Shown one piece after another: positions 8,933 through 18,032 of a DNA stretch of 64,000 nt. Source of the DNA: Sphingopyxis sp. Root154 (GTDB taxonomy: Bacteria; Pseudomonadota; Alphaproteobacteria; Sphingomonadales; Sphingomonadaceae). The translations under genes and the position numbers were made by a program. A model generated the notes under the pieces. It did no database searches, was not told the DNA's origin, and was given only the letters and a program-made list of their open reading frames with translations. Every line of letters begins with the position of its first letter. Position 1 is the first letter of the stretch. The DNA is taken from positions 717,974 to 781,973 of the forward strand of contig NZ_LMGI01000002.1 in assembly GCF_001427105.1 (NCBI RefSeq), in the 5' to 3' direction.

Positions 8933-9823
8933 TCATGCTTTCGGGTCCGAGAGTATGCGCTGCAGCGCCGCTTCGGTCTCACTGGCGGCGATCGCCGCCT
9001 TCCGTTTGTGTTCTTCTTGCTCAAGCATTTGGAACAGGACCGACTTCAACACAGGGAAATGCTTACCACATTGTTCCTCGGTCAGTTCATGGATACCAAT
9101 GCTCAGCACAGAGAATACGCCGCTGTTCTGGACAACGGATACTGGCAGCTCATCTTTCAATGCAGCGATGCGTTGATCCATTCTCATGGTTGCAAACCCT
9201 TCGATAGGGTGACCCGCTTGAGTCTGTCGCTCGTGCGCGCGCCAAATCATTCGCTCGAAAACTCGCCGTAAATAGACGAACGCACCCAGCACCGTGCCGT
9301 GAGCGAATAGCCCGAGAGCCGTACCGAGTTCGCGGCGGTCGATGGGATCGAGCGCTTTGTCTATCGAACGCAGCTCGCCGAACGAGACATCGGCGGCGGA
9401 AGGAAACTGGCCGATCTTCACAACGTCATCCGCAGCTTTCGTGAAGATGTAAGAATAGATGTGAGCCGCCCGCTGGCACACCACCTGAACGGCGAAAGTG
9501 CGAGGCTGAATTATAATCTGCCCTGGCCGACTAGAAATCGATTTTGTTCCTACCCGTTCGGTTTGCACGCGAAATGTCGATTTATCGCGACAGCCGACGC
9601 AATATGTGTCGAATACGACAGGTTGGCCCTCTGCCAGGATGACTTGGACAAGGTCGCCGATTTCCGTAGTCGCATCTATGCCGGCGTAGAGGCCTTTGTT
9701 GATTAGCAAATCAACGGCTGCAGCATGCGCTTCCCTGAGCAGCCTCTTTTGCTTACTGCCCGTATCTTCTAGCGCCGCCGCCGCAGCTTCGAGTCCCACT
9801 GAGATTTTCGGTTCTTCTTTCAT
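8933..9823 (-). CDS. Unrecognised protein with CxxC/CxxxxH putative zinc site
   Basis: A 296-residue protein that I do not recognise. Residues 75-78 are CVGC, and C116 with H121 (CQRAAH) follows about 40 residues later, a spacing that could make a zinc-binding fold. The middle (about 160-200) is helical with a weakly hydrophobic stretch (LGLFAHGTVLGAFVYLRRVFERMIW). The C-terminus (about 255-296) is charged and probably helical. The flanking genes are accessory: a winged-helix ORF downstream and a divergent DUF6338 gene upstream. A defence role is possible but unproven. Confidence 0.55.
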   Translation of the reverse strand: MKEEPKISVGLEAAAAALEDTGSKQKRLLREAHAAAVDLLINKGLYAGIDATTEIGDLVQVILAEGQPVVFDTYCVGCRDKSTFRVQTERVGTKSISSRPGQIIIQPRTFAVQVVCQRAAHIYSYIFTKAADDVVKIGQFPSAADVSFGELRSIDKALDPIDRRELGTALGLFAHGTVLGAFVYLRRVFERMIWRAHERQTQAGHPIEGFATMRMDQRIAALKDELPVSVVQNSGVFSVLSIGIHELTEEQCGKHFPVLKSVLFQMLEQEEHKRKAAIAASETEAALQRILSDPKA

Positions 9824-10027
9824 GGCATGTTGCTATCATGTTCTTGGCGGCCCGGAAAGTGACCTAGAGACGCACCTTGCCGCTACTAACCTGTCGGCCA
9901 GACACTTTATCCCGTTCGCCCTAGAGGCGGACAGTCTGGCAGCACTGCTCCATGCGGCCCCCAACAGAGCATTGCATTTCACATTCAAGTTGCTGCCGCT
10001 GACGAAAGTACATATTACGATTGTCAC

Positions 10028-10624
10028 ATGGCGGAACTTCCAACGACTGCAGAAATTACGAACCTCGCAAGCTTGCTTGCTCCTGGTCTCATAATCTCGA
10101 CAATTCGCATCCGAGCGATCACTGGGTCGATACCTGACCTAAAAGATCGCGTAATCACATACGGCCTCATCTCCACCGGCTATTTTGCGGCTATCACTCC
10201 ACTATTTCATGTCGATGCTGGCCTGCAGGTGCCGCACTGGCTTTGGAGCCTGCTTCAGTATTTTATCGTTCCGGTCATTGTTGGCATCGCGGCTGCATAC
10301 GCGTATCAACACAAGGTATCCTATCGAGTAGCCGAGTATTTTCGCCTCCATATAGCCCATCACCTGCCGGCTGCTTGGGATTATGCATTCGAGAGTCTTT
10401 CTGATTCGACTTATTTGCTCGTTACGCTCCAAGATGGAACTCAAATAGGAGGAAAATGGGCAAGGGGTTCGTTTGCGTCGTCCAGCAAAGAGGAACGCGA
10501 CCTGCTTCTTTTCGAAATGTGGCAGGTACCCGCAGGCGACAGCGATTGGACACCGTTGAATCCGCCGCGGGCAATCCTCATCTGTGGTAAAGACATTCGT
10601 CATGTTGAGTTTTTGGGAGCGTAG
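10028..10624 (+). CDS. DUF6338 family membrane protein
   Basis: A 198-residue protein with three hydrophobic segments: around 15-30 (LLAPGLIISTIRI), 42-60 (VITYGLISTGYFAAITPLF) and 74-93 (YFIVPVIVGIAAAYAY). A soluble C-terminal half contains an SH3-like strand run (YLLVTLQDGTQIGGKWA, then LLLFEMWQ). This matches the layout of DUF6338 proteins, whose function is unknown. The ATG at 10028 has only a weak ribosome binding site. Two bases after its stop comes a 58-codon proline-rich ORF, so the pair is probably co-transcribed. Its AT content is visibly higher than the core genes to the right. Confidence 0.72.
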   Translation: MAELPTTAEITNLASLLAPGLIISTIRIRAITGSIPDLKDRVITYGLISTGYFAAITPLFHVDAGLQVPHWLWSLLQYFIVPVIVGIAAAYAYQHKVSYRVAEYFRLHIAHHLPAAWDYAFESLSDSTYLLVTLQDGTQIGGKWARGSFASSSKEERDLLLFEMWQVPAGDSDWTPLNPPRAILICGKDIRHVEFLGA

Positions 10625-10626
10625 GA

Positions 10627-10803
10627 ATGACTGATGAGAAGCGCCCGGTTTTCCTGACGGACGGCTATGTTCCCCTGAAGAAGGGTTATACGCCCAATCC
10701 GAATGCCGTGCAGGGCGGTTACGTCCCGACGACGGGCCAGGTTGCTGCTCCGCCGCCAAAGGGTGGCAGCGCAGTAACGCCACCGCCACCGCCGAAGAAA
10801 TAA
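10627..10803 (+). CDS. Small proline-rich protein co-transcribed with the DUF6338 gene
   Basis: A 58-codon ORF starting ATG ACT GAT GAG and ending AAG AAA TAA. A GGGAG ribosome binding site lies about 8 bases upstream, inside the end of the DUF6338 gene. The product has two similar tracts, GYVPLKKGYTPNP and GGYVPTTGQ, then a tail PPPKGGSAVTPPPPPKK. It has no signal peptide or membrane segment. The two-base spacing and strong ribosome binding site argue it is translated; function is unknown. The repeated YVP motifs and proline tail suggest a short linear adaptor, which is speculation. Confidence 0.62.
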   Translation: MTDEKRPVFLTDGYVPLKKGYTPNPNAVQGGYVPTTGQVAAPPPKGGSAVTPPPPPKK

Positions 10804-11312
10804 GTGATGCGCTGGAGCTCCGGCAGGAGTGGCCTAACTCTATGCTAGTTCCACGCTGAAATACATTCTTGGCGAATAAATTGGTCGGGGACGAGGAGAT
10901 TCGCACCTCCGATTCCAACACCCCCTGCACGGTTGCGGTGGGCCGACAGCCGTTGTTCTCCCGCGTCTGCTTTTGGGCTGCCAGGCTATCGGCTGCTATG
11001 ACTTAGATGAGGCGCAAAGCGGACGTGCATGGCGGCAAATCGACTGACGGTATTTGCGGCTCGCTGCACCCCGTACATCCGGCAGTAAAGCAACAATTGA
11101 ACTGGTCGATATAAGAGCATAACTTCGGCATCGGCGATTCGATTGGTAGGGCAGAGACAGGCAAAATGCCGGATTCACGATGTGGCTCTACCGATTGTCT
11201 TCGAAAGCGAGATTTTTGAAAACGGCCAAATTTTCACTTATTTTTCAAAAGCGTAAGAATCTGACGGGACGCCTGTCGGCGGTTTTGGAGAAAATATTTT
11301 TTCTCTGTTATT
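10804..11312. other. Non-coding stretch at the likely right border of the accessory block
   Basis: About 510 bases without a convincing gene. It contains the tRNA-3'-end-like sequence at 10882-10915 and an AT-rich tract just before the next gene (around 11200-11312). No complete tRNA, integrase or insertion sequence is visible. The change from accessory genes on the left to ordinary chromosomal genes on the right makes this the probable island edge. Confidence 0.5.
10882..10915 (-). other. tRNA/tmRNA 3'-end-like sequence, candidate attachment-site remnant
   Basis: Read on the minus strand, this ends in GTCCCCGACCA, which has the form of an acceptor-stem 3' strand with discriminator and encoded CCA. 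It is preceded by a T-loop-like TGCGAAT flanked by imperfectly pairing GGAGG and CTCCT. No anticodon or D arm follows, so it is not an intact tRNA. Integrative elements often leave such 3'-end copies at their borders. The assignment is tentative because the T stem pairs poorly. Confidence 0.35.
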
Positions 11313-11954
11313 ATGAGCACCTTACGGCGCCCCGAATATTTGAGTGGGAATAGGAGCGTGGCGGCCGTCCAGGTAGACCCCGACAAGGTTCACGAATTTG
11401 TGGATATGGACGGTTTCTACGGCTGGCTGGCCGCGCATCACGCCACCGAGCGCGAGGTGTGGATCAAAATCCACAAGGTCAAATCGGGCCTTGCGTCGAT
11501 CACTCCCGAACAGGCGATCCACGCGGCGCTGTGCTGGGGATGGATCGACGCGATCCGCAAATCCTTCGACGAAAAAAGCTTCCTCCAACGCTACACGCCG
11601 CGCAGCGCGAAAAGCGTCTGGAGCCAGATCAACATCGACAATGTCGCACGGCTGACCGCCGAAGGGCGGATGACCGAACATGGGCTGAAACAGATCGAGG
11701 CGGCCAAGGCCGATGGCCGCTGGGACCGCGCCTATCGCGTCAAGGGATCGGAAATTCCGGGCGACCTGCAGGCGGCGATCGATGCCGACCCCGAGGCCAG
11801 GGCCATGTTGGAAAAGCTCACCGCGCAGAACCGCTTCGCGCTGATCTTTCGACTCGGTACGATCAAGACCGTCGCCGGACGGAAAAAGAAGATCGCCGAC
11901 ATGGTCGCGATGCTGAAGCGCGGCGAGACTTTTCACCCGCAAAAAGCGAAGTGA
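11313..11954 (+). CDS. YdeI/OmpD-associated family protein
   Basis: A 213-residue cytoplasmic protein of the YdeI/OmpD-associated (bacteriocin-protection-like) family. Seen are DGFYGWLAAHHATEREVWIKIHK near the N-terminus, ALCWGWIDAIRKSFDEKSFLQRYTPR around 65-92 (the family core), and a C-terminal helical region with LTAQNRFALIFRLGTIKTVAGRKKKI. The exact biochemical role of the family is unclear. ATG at 11313 is used, but a ribosome binding site is not obvious and the conserved domain only begins near residue 30, so a shorter start is possible. It is the first ordinary chromosomal gene after the accessory block. Confidence 0.85.
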   Translation: MSTLRRPEYLSGNRSVAAVQVDPDKVHEFVDMDGFYGWLAAHHATEREVWIKIHKVKSGLASITPEQAIHAALCWGWIDAIRKSFDEKSFLQRYTPRSAKSVWSQINIDNVARLTAEGRMTEHGLKQIEAAKADGRWDRAYRVKGSEIPGDLQAAIDADPEARAMLEKLTAQNRFALIFRLGTIKTVAGRKKKIADMVAMLKRGETFHPQKAK

Positions 11955-11972
11955 CGGCGCTGCGGAGCGGTG

Positions 11973-12326
11973 TCAGCCGCCGCCTGCGGTGACGACAGCC
12001 TCCTCGGCATCGGCACCGCCCGCCGACGCATCCCACCAGTCGCCGAGCGCATCGATCAGCGGTACGAGCCGTTCGCCGTCGGGGGTCAGGTCGTATTCGA
12101 CCCGCCGGGGATAACCTTCGAACTCGGTACGCTGAACGATCCCCGCATCCTCGAGCTTGCGCAGTTCGAGCGTCAGCATCTTGTGCGAAATTGTCGGATT
12201 GTCGCAGCGCAGGTCGCTGAAGCGTTTGGTCCCGTCGCTGAGATAATAGATCAGCAGCGTCGGCCAGCGGCCGCTCAGCACCTGCATCACTTCCTCGATC
12301 GGACAGCGCGAAACGAGATCTTTCAT
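11973..12326 (-). CDS. HxlR-family winged-helix transcriptional regulator
   Basis: A 117-residue protein. CPIEEVMQVLSGRWPTLLIYYLSDGTKRFSDLR and ISHKMLTLELRKLEDAGIVQR form the HxlR helix-turn-helix, followed by the wing EFEGYPRRVEYDLTPDGERL. The N-terminal Cys is typical of redox- or electrophile-sensing members. The ATG at 12326 has a GAGG just upstream. It is divergent from a glutathione S-transferase gene; the short shared region carries a palindrome, so it most likely controls that gene and itself in response to an electrophile (inferred). Confidence 0.9.
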   Translation of the reverse strand: MKDLVSRCPIEEVMQVLSGRWPTLLIYYLSDGTKRFSDLRCDNPTISHKMLTLELRKLEDAGIVQRTEFEGYPRRVEYDLTPDGERLVPLIDALGDWWDASAGGADAEEAVVTAGGG

Positions 12327-12338
12327 CGGGGCCTCATG

Positions 12339-12364
12339 GTTACAAAAAGGTGCGTAATTTACGC
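12339..12364. promoter_or_regulatory. Candidate HxlR operator between regulator and GST genes
   Basis: GCGTAATTTACGC (12352-12364) is a perfect inverted repeat with one central base. A GTTAC half-site lies at 12339-12343. Both are in the ~100 bp region separating the divergent HxlR and GST genes, where HxlR regulators usually bind. Confidence 0.45.
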
Positions 12365-12429
12365 GCGGGCGCCGCGCTCTATATCTGGTTTCGCTGCGCA
12401 GCTCCCCCTCAAGAAGATGGAGCAATACA

Positions 12430-13134
12430 TTGGAACCGATCCTTATCTATGGCTTCCCGTTGGGAAGTTCCATGGGCCTTGTCGCGGCTCTCGAATGGCT
12501 GGGCAAGCCCTATCGCCTGTGCCGCGTCGACATGCTCGGCGAAATGCGCGAGCCTGCCTATGCCCGCATCAACGCGCGGCACGAGACCCCGGCGCTGATC
12601 ACCGACCAGGGCAATGTGCTGACCGAGACGATGGCGATCGCGCGCTGGTTCGCGGCGCGCGACAGCGAAGGACGCATCAGCTTCGACCCGCTGTCGCCCG
12701 AGGCCGACCGGATGACCCAGTTGATGGCATTCATCAACACGGGCTTCACGGGGTCGTTCACCCCGCTGTGGGTCGCACTCGAAATGGACCCGCCGCGGCC
12801 CGCGCTGCAATCGTCGCTTCGCGAATGGGGCAAGGAGGCGGTGATCGGACGCCACGACAGGCTGGAAGAAATGGTCGGCGACGGTCCCTATCTGGTCGGC
12901 GACCGGCCGACGCTGGCCGATGCGCTGTTCATCGGGGTCGCGCGCTGGCTGGAGTTTCACGGGGTCGCCGAGCCCGTTCGCTGGCCGAAGCTCGCGGCGC
13001 TGCGCGCGAGGCTGGAGGCCGATCCGGCCGTCGCCTATGCCACCGCGCTCGAAAGCGGCGAGACGGCGCCAGGACGCGGCCTCTGCCTCGGCCATGTCCC
13101 GCTCGCCGAGGTGATCGAGCGTTACGGTGTCTGA
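12430..13134 (+). CDS. Glutathione S-transferase family protein
   Basis: A 234-residue GST. The thioredoxin-like N-terminal domain (ILIYGFPLGSSMGLVAALEWLGKPY, then ETPALITDQGNVLTETMAIARWF) is followed by the all-helical domain with VGDRPTLADALFIGVARWLEF, the usual N-capping region. It conjugates or reduces electrophiles with glutathione in the cytosol. The start is TTG with GGAG about 7 bases upstream; the nearby ATG at 12417 is out of frame. It is divergent from the HxlR regulator, and a GFA-family gene follows downstream, suggesting glutathione-linked detoxification. Confidence 0.88.
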   Translation: MEPILIYGFPLGSSMGLVAALEWLGKPYRLCRVDMLGEMREPAYARINARHETPALITDQGNVLTETMAIARWFAARDSEGRISFDPLSPEADRMTQLMAFINTGFTGSFTPLWVALEMDPPRPALQSSLREWGKEAVIGRHDRLEEMVGDGPYLVGDRPTLADALFIGVARWLEFHGVAEPVRWPKLAALRARLEADPAVAYATALESGETAPGRGLCLGHVPLAEVIERYGV

Positions 13135-13221
13135 TGGGTGGGTGCGCGGCGCATCGCCGCCGCGCACCGCTTCCCCGTTTGCGAGATTGTGAGCGCCCGC
13201 CACCTTTGATAGCAAGGCGCC

Positions 13222-13704
13222 ATGGACAGGATCGAAACCGAAGCTTCGGGCGGCTGCCAGTGCGGCGCGGTGCGCTATCATGTCACCGCGGTGCTCGATA
13301 CGTCGCACATCTGTCATTGCCGCATGTGCCAGAAGGCGGCGGGTAATTTCTTCATCGCGCTGATCGGCGTGCCGCGCGACGCGATCACCTGGACGCGTGG
13401 GAGCCCTGCGACCTTCAACAGTTCGGACAAGGCCGCGCGCGGTTTCTGCCGCGATTGCGGAACGCCGCTGACCTATGATTATGCGGGGAGCAAGCATATC
13501 AATCTGACGACCGGGTCGTTCGACGATCCGTCGGCGTTCCCGCCGCAAGTCCAGTTCGGGCTCGAAGGCCAGCTGTCGCTGTTCGAAAATCTGCCGATCA
13601 AGGCCGAGGGTACGACCGAGGAGGTGATGAGCAACCTTGTCGGGGCGATCAAGGCGAGCAACCACCAGCATCCGGACCACGACACCGACCGCTGGCCCGC
13701 CTGA
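13222..13704 (+). CDS. GFA family (CENP-V/GFA domain) protein
   Basis: A 160-residue zinc-binding protein of the glutathione-dependent formaldehyde-activating family. Cysteines sit at C12 and C14 (GGCQCGAV), C31, C33 and C36 (CHCRMC), and C76 and C79 (FCRDCG), the full zinc-ligand pattern of the fold. The biochemical role of most members is uncertain; binding of glutathione adducts is the family proposal. It follows the GST gene on the same strand and converges with the AraC-type regulator gene. Confidence 0.92.
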   Translation: MDRIETEASGGCQCGAVRYHVTAVLDTSHICHCRMCQKAAGNFFIALIGVPRDAITWTRGSPATFNSSDKAARGFCRDCGTPLTYDYAGSKHINLTTGSFDDPSAFPPQVQFGLEGQLSLFENLPIKAEGTTEEVMSNLVGAIKASNHQHPDHDTDRWPA

Positions 13705-13710
13705 CCCCTG

Positions 13711-14391
13711 CTATGAGGGGAGCGCGCCGATTGCGGCGCTCGGCGTCAGGCCAAAGGTTTCGCGAAAGGCGCGCGACAGATGCGCGGTGTCGGCAAAGCC
13801 GGCGTCCATCGCCGCGGTGCGAACCAGCGCACCCTGCTTCATCTGCTGCGCGGCATATTGCATCGCCGACCAGCGCTTGAATTCGCGAAAGCCCTGCCCG
13901 GTCGCCCCCCTGAAAAGGCGCAAGGCCCGCGTGCGTTCCATGCCGAGCCGCCGCGCCAGTTCGTCCTGCGGCATCCGCCGCATCGGGTCGGCATAGATAG
14001 CGCGCACGGCATCGGCGACGCGCGGCAATGGCGGAGTGGCAGCGGCAGTCAAGCGCGCACGCAGTTCGTCGGCGGCATCGCCCGCACCGTCGAGCACTGT
14101 GCCCGCCAATTCGGCCAATTTGCCGTCCAGCGTCCGCGCCAGCGGAACGTCGAACGGAAAGGCGAGGCCATCGAGATAGAGGATGTCGGCGCCGCGCGCG
14201 GGCAAGGCGATGGCATGCACGACGCCGGGGCGGATCAGCAGCATGTCGCCCTCGACCACCACACCATCCAGCGTCAACCGCAGCGGACCGCCGCGCCCCA
14301 TCAAAATCCCGGTGACCGGATTGGCGTGCGGCGCAAGCGGAGCGTCGACCGGCAGCAGCGAATTCCGGAAAGGGGAGACGGGATCGGGCAT
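13711..14391 (-). CDS. AraC-family transcriptional regulator
   Basis: About 226 residues from ATG at 14391 (a TTG at 14427 would add 12). The N-terminal half is a cupin-like ligand-binding domain (GDMLLIRPGVVHAIALPARGADILYLDG). The C-terminal ~100 residues hold the two AraC helix-turn-helix motifs, ending in AAMDAGFADTAHLSRAFRETFGLTPSAA. It lies just downstream of the SnoaL-like gene on the same strand and probably shares its transcript. The ligand is unknown. Confidence 0.9.
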   Translation of the reverse strand: MPDPVSPFRNSLLPVDAPLAPHANPVTGILMGRGGPLRLTLDGVVVEGDMLLIRPGVVHAIALPARGADILYLDGLAFPFDVPLARTLDGKLAELAGTVLDGAGDAADELRARLTAAATPPLPRVADAVRAIYADPMRRMPQDELARRLGMERTRALRLFRGATGQGFREFKRWSAMQYAAQQMKQGALVRTAAMDAGFADTAHLSRAFRETFGLTPSAAIGALPS

Positions 14392-14436
14392 CGCTGGGAC
14401 TATCTGCCGGTCGAGCGCCGGGCGCAAGCACCGCCG

Positions 14437-14868
14437 CTAACGGTCGATCCCGGCGCGCACGAAGGCGCCGTGCATCTCGCGCCCGTTCGGATAGACATCC
14501 TTGCGCACCACCTCGCCCGCATCGTTCAGCGTGACGACATCGAGCATCCCGACGCGCGCGGTGAAAGGCGCACCGCCCGGTTCGGTGAGTGAAAGCAGCA
14601 TCGTCCATTCGAACACCCAATGGTCGTCGCCGTAGAGCCGCCGTCCCATTTCCTGCGTGAAATCGAAGGTCGCGAACAATTGCCGGCAATGCTCGCGCAG
14701 CCGCTCGCGACCCGTCACGGGCTCGGTGCCGTCGTGGAGCGCGAAAACCGTGTCCTGCGAATGGAGCGAGGCGATCAGATCGGGATCCTTCGTTTCCCAG
14801 CCGACATGGTAGCGGTCGAACAGGGCGGCAACGGACAGGGGACGTTCGATTTGTGCGGTGGCGGTCAT
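14437..14868 (-). CDS. SnoaL-like / NTF2-fold protein
   Basis: A 143-residue protein with the alpha+beta barrel pattern of the NTF2/SnoaL superfamily: LFDRYHVGWETKDPDLIASLHSQD, GRERLREHCRQLFATF, HWVFEWTMLLSL, then FTARVGMLDVVTLNDAGEVVRKDVY. Members are small-ligand binding proteins, isomerases or dehydratases; the substrate cannot be predicted. The ATG at 14868 has GGGAGAAAG upstream. The AraC regulator follows it, and an MFS transporter gene is divergent, so the trio may handle one compound. Confidence 0.82.
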   Translation of the reverse strand: MTATAQIERPLSVAALFDRYHVGWETKDPDLIASLHSQDTVFALHDGTEPVTGRERLREHCRQLFATFDFTQEMGRRLYGDDHWVFEWTMLLSLTEPGGAPFTARVGMLDVVTLNDAGEVVRKDVYPNGREMHGAFVRAGIDR

Positions 14869-15003
14869 ATGCTTTCTCCCGTAATGTTGCGGGAAGAATA
14901 GCGGGCCGGCCGGCGAACGCGTTGAACAAACGTGCGACGAATTTTCGCTGGCGCGCGACCGCCCATCTGGTAGCCCTGCCCCCGGGCAGGGGAGCGCTTG
15001 ACT

Positions 15004-16235
15004 ATGGCGACACAATCGATCGAGGGCCGGGCTGGCGGAGGACGGGTGACGTGGGTCGTCGTCCTGATCGCATTGTCGGTGCTCCTGAACTATGTCGATC
15101 GCGGGGCGATCGGGGTCGCGGCGCCGCTGATGAAGGAAGAGCTGGGGCTGTCGGCGACGGGGTTCGGCCTCGCGGTCTCGGCCTTTTTCTGGGTCTATGC
15201 CCCCGCCTGCCTGTTCGTTGGCTGGCTCTGCGACCGATTTTGCGTCTACCGCGTCTTTGCGCTCGGCGTCGCGATCTGGGCGATCAGCACCGCACTCACC
15301 GGTTTCGCGGGCGGGCTGGTATCGCTGATCATCCTCCGGCTGTTCCTCGGGCTGGGCGAGAGCATTGCCTTTCCCGGCAGCACCAAGATTTTCGCCGCCG
15401 AAGTCCCCGCCGAGCGGCGCGGGATCGCCAATGCCGCGGTGGCCGCCGCGATCGCATTTGGTCCGGCAATTGGCGTGCTCGCGGGCGGCGCGATCCTCGG
15501 CGAATGGGGCTGGCGGCCGGTCTTCTGGATTTTTGGCGCAGTAACGCTGCTGTGGCTTATTCCCTGGCAATTCGCCGCAGCGTCGATGCGGGCGCGCGCA
15601 CGAGCGGTGCCGGCGAGCGAGCGGGTGTCGATCCGCCGCCTGCTCCGCGTGCCGGCACTGTGGAAGATGAGCGTCGTCCATTTCCTGTCGAACTATGGCT
15701 TTTATTTCCTGCTCGCCTGGCTGCCGCTCTATCTCGTCAACACGCGCGGTTATTCGATCGGGGAAATGACCGCGCTGACGACGCTGAGTTTCACGACGCA
15801 AGGCGTCGTCGCGCTCGCGGGCGGCTGGCTGTCCGACCGCATGGTCGCCAAGGGCGCCAATGAGGGTGAGGTGCGCCGCTGGCTGATGATCGCGGGGCAG
15901 CTCGCCATCGGCACGGCGACCGCGGGCATCGCGATCGCCGACGGCTATGCGATGCTCGCGCTGTGGCTGGCGGTCGCAGGCTTCGGCGCCGGGCTGATCG
16001 CCACGAATATCTTCGCGGTCGGCCAGATTTTCGCGGGGCCGCGTGCGGCGGGCAGCTGGATGGGGGTGCAGAATGCGCTCGGCAATATCTCGGGCATCGT
16101 CGGCCCGATCGTCACCGGGCTGATCGTCGATTATCTCGGCGGCTATGGCTATGCCTTTGCGGCCGCCGCCGCGCTGTCGCTGCTGGGGGCATTGCTCTGG
16201 TGGAAGCTCATCCCCGAAATCCGCACGCTCGAGCT

Positions 16236-16239
<4 letters not shown>
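15004..16239 (+). CDS. MFS transporter
   Basis: A 411-residue major facilitator with 12 predicted membrane segments. It opens VTWVVVLIALSVLLNYVDRGAIGVAAPLM, the NYVDR motif being typical of anion/cation symporter (ACS)-like members. The loop 2-3 motif is GWLCDRF. It probably takes up an organic anion by proton symport (inferred). ATG at 15004 is preferred over TTG at 14998 because the AGGGGAG ribosome binding site is 9 bases from the ATG. Its 3' end overlaps the convergent ogt gene by 4 bases. Confidence 0.92.
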
Positions 16240-16718
<479 letters not shown>

Positions 16719-16834
16719 GGGATGTTCCTTTGGATGTCATTCACTGTCGCACTTTGATGCTGAAATTCCTATGGCGGAGGCCGCGCAGCGATGCGTCCCG
16801 AATCTTGCGCCCAACGTCGATGGAAAGTTTTTGC

Positions 16835-18016
16835 ATGACCCCCACCGCCACCATCCTTCTCCTCGGTTCGGGCGAACTCGGGCGCGAATTCGTGATTTCG
16901 GCGAAGCGGCTCGGGTGCCGCGTGATCGCGTGCGACAGCTATGCAGGCGCGCCCGCGATGCAGGTCGCCGACGAATATGAGGTGTTTTCGATGCTCGACG
17001 GCGACGCGCTGCGCGCCACGATCGAAAAGCACCGGCCCGACCATATCGTGCCCGAGGTCGAGGCGATCCGCACCGAAATCCTCGCCGAAGTCGAAGCCGA
17101 GGGGTTCCATGTCGTGCCGTCGGCGCGCGCGGCGCAGCTGACGATGAACCGCGACGCGATCCGCGACCTCGCCGCGAGCGAACTGGGCCTCAAAACCTCG
17201 ACCTTCGAATATGCGACGACCCGCGAGGAACTGGTCGCAGCGGCGGAGCGCATCGGCTTTCCGCTCGTCGTGAAGCCCGTGATGTCGTCGTCGGGCAAGG
17301 GCCAGAGCACCGTCAGGGACGCGGGCGGCATCGACGCGGCGTGGGATTATGCCGCCGCGGGCATGCGCGGCGACCGGCTGCGCGTGATTGCCGAGGCGTT
17401 TGTCGATTTCGATTATGAGATCACCTTGCTCACCGTCCGCCACAAGGATGGCGTCAGCTTCTGCCCGCCGATCGGCCACCGCCAGGAGCGCGGCGACTAT
17501 CGCGAAAGCTGGCAGCCCGCCGCAATGTCCGATGCCGCGCTCGCCGCGGCGCAGGATATGGCGACGAAGGTCGTCGATGCGCTTGGCGGCCACGGCATCT
17601 TCGGGGTCGAATATTTCGTGAAGGGCGACGAAGTCATCTTCTCCGAACTCTCGCCCCGCCCGCACGACACCGGCATGGTCACCTTGATCTCGCAGTCGCT
17701 GTCCGAATTCGATCTGCACGCGCGCGCGATCCTCGGCCTGCCGATTCCCACGGTCGCGGTGCCCGACGCGAGCGCGAGCGCCGTCCTGCTCGCCGACCGC
17801 GATGCGGTGGATTTCGCGATCACCGGCCTGGCTGATGCGCTGGTGCCGCCCGATGCCGAAACGTCGGTCGACGCGCGCATCTTCGGCAAGCCGGTCACGC
17901 GTCCATACCGCCGCATGGGTGTCGCACTGGCCCGCGTCGCAGGCGGCACGACCGACAATGCCCGCACCGCAGCCGTCGCGGCGGCGGCGAAACTGGCCAT
18001 CGACTACCGCGACTGA
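16835..18016 (+). CDS. purT: Formate-dependent phosphoribosylglycinamide formyltransferase
   Basis: A 393-residue ATP-grasp enzyme that makes formyl-GAR from GAR, formate and ATP in purine synthesis. It starts [24 protein letters not shown], followed by the ATP-binding segment [17 protein letters not shown] and the metal-site region [19 protein letters not shown]. Length matches the family. ATG at 16835, after a GGAAAG, gives the conserved N-terminus; upstream in-frame codons are not conserved-looking. Confidence 0.96.
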   Translation: MTPTATILLLGSGELGREFVISAKRLGCRVIACDSYAGAPAMQVADEYEVFSMLDGDALRATIEKHRPDHIVPEVEAIRTEILAEVEAEGFHVVPSARAAQLTMNRDAIRDLAASELGLKTSTFEYATTREELVAAAERIGFPLVVKPVMSSSGKGQSTVRDAGGIDAAWDYAAAGMRGDRLRVIAEAFVDFDYEITLLTVRHKDGVSFCPPIGHRQERGDYRESWQPAAMSDAALAAAQDMATKVVDALGGHGIFGVEYFVKGDEVIFSELSPRPHDTGMVTLISQSLSEFDLHARAILGLPIPTVAVPDASASAVLLADRDAVDFAITGLADALVPPDAETSVDARIFGKPVTRPYRRMGVALARVAGGTTDNARTAAVAAAAKLAIDYRD

Positions 18017-18032
18017 CGCGTTAAGCTGGGGC

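Noticed and set aside
10930..11312. Degenerate gene left of the YdeI-like gene
   Set aside because: All frames are interrupted and no recognisable motif remains.
11970..13346. Long plus-strand frame overlapping the HxlR and GST genes
   Set aside because: Its translation is Arg-rich shadow sequence. The GST reads in another frame on the same strand with a proper fold.
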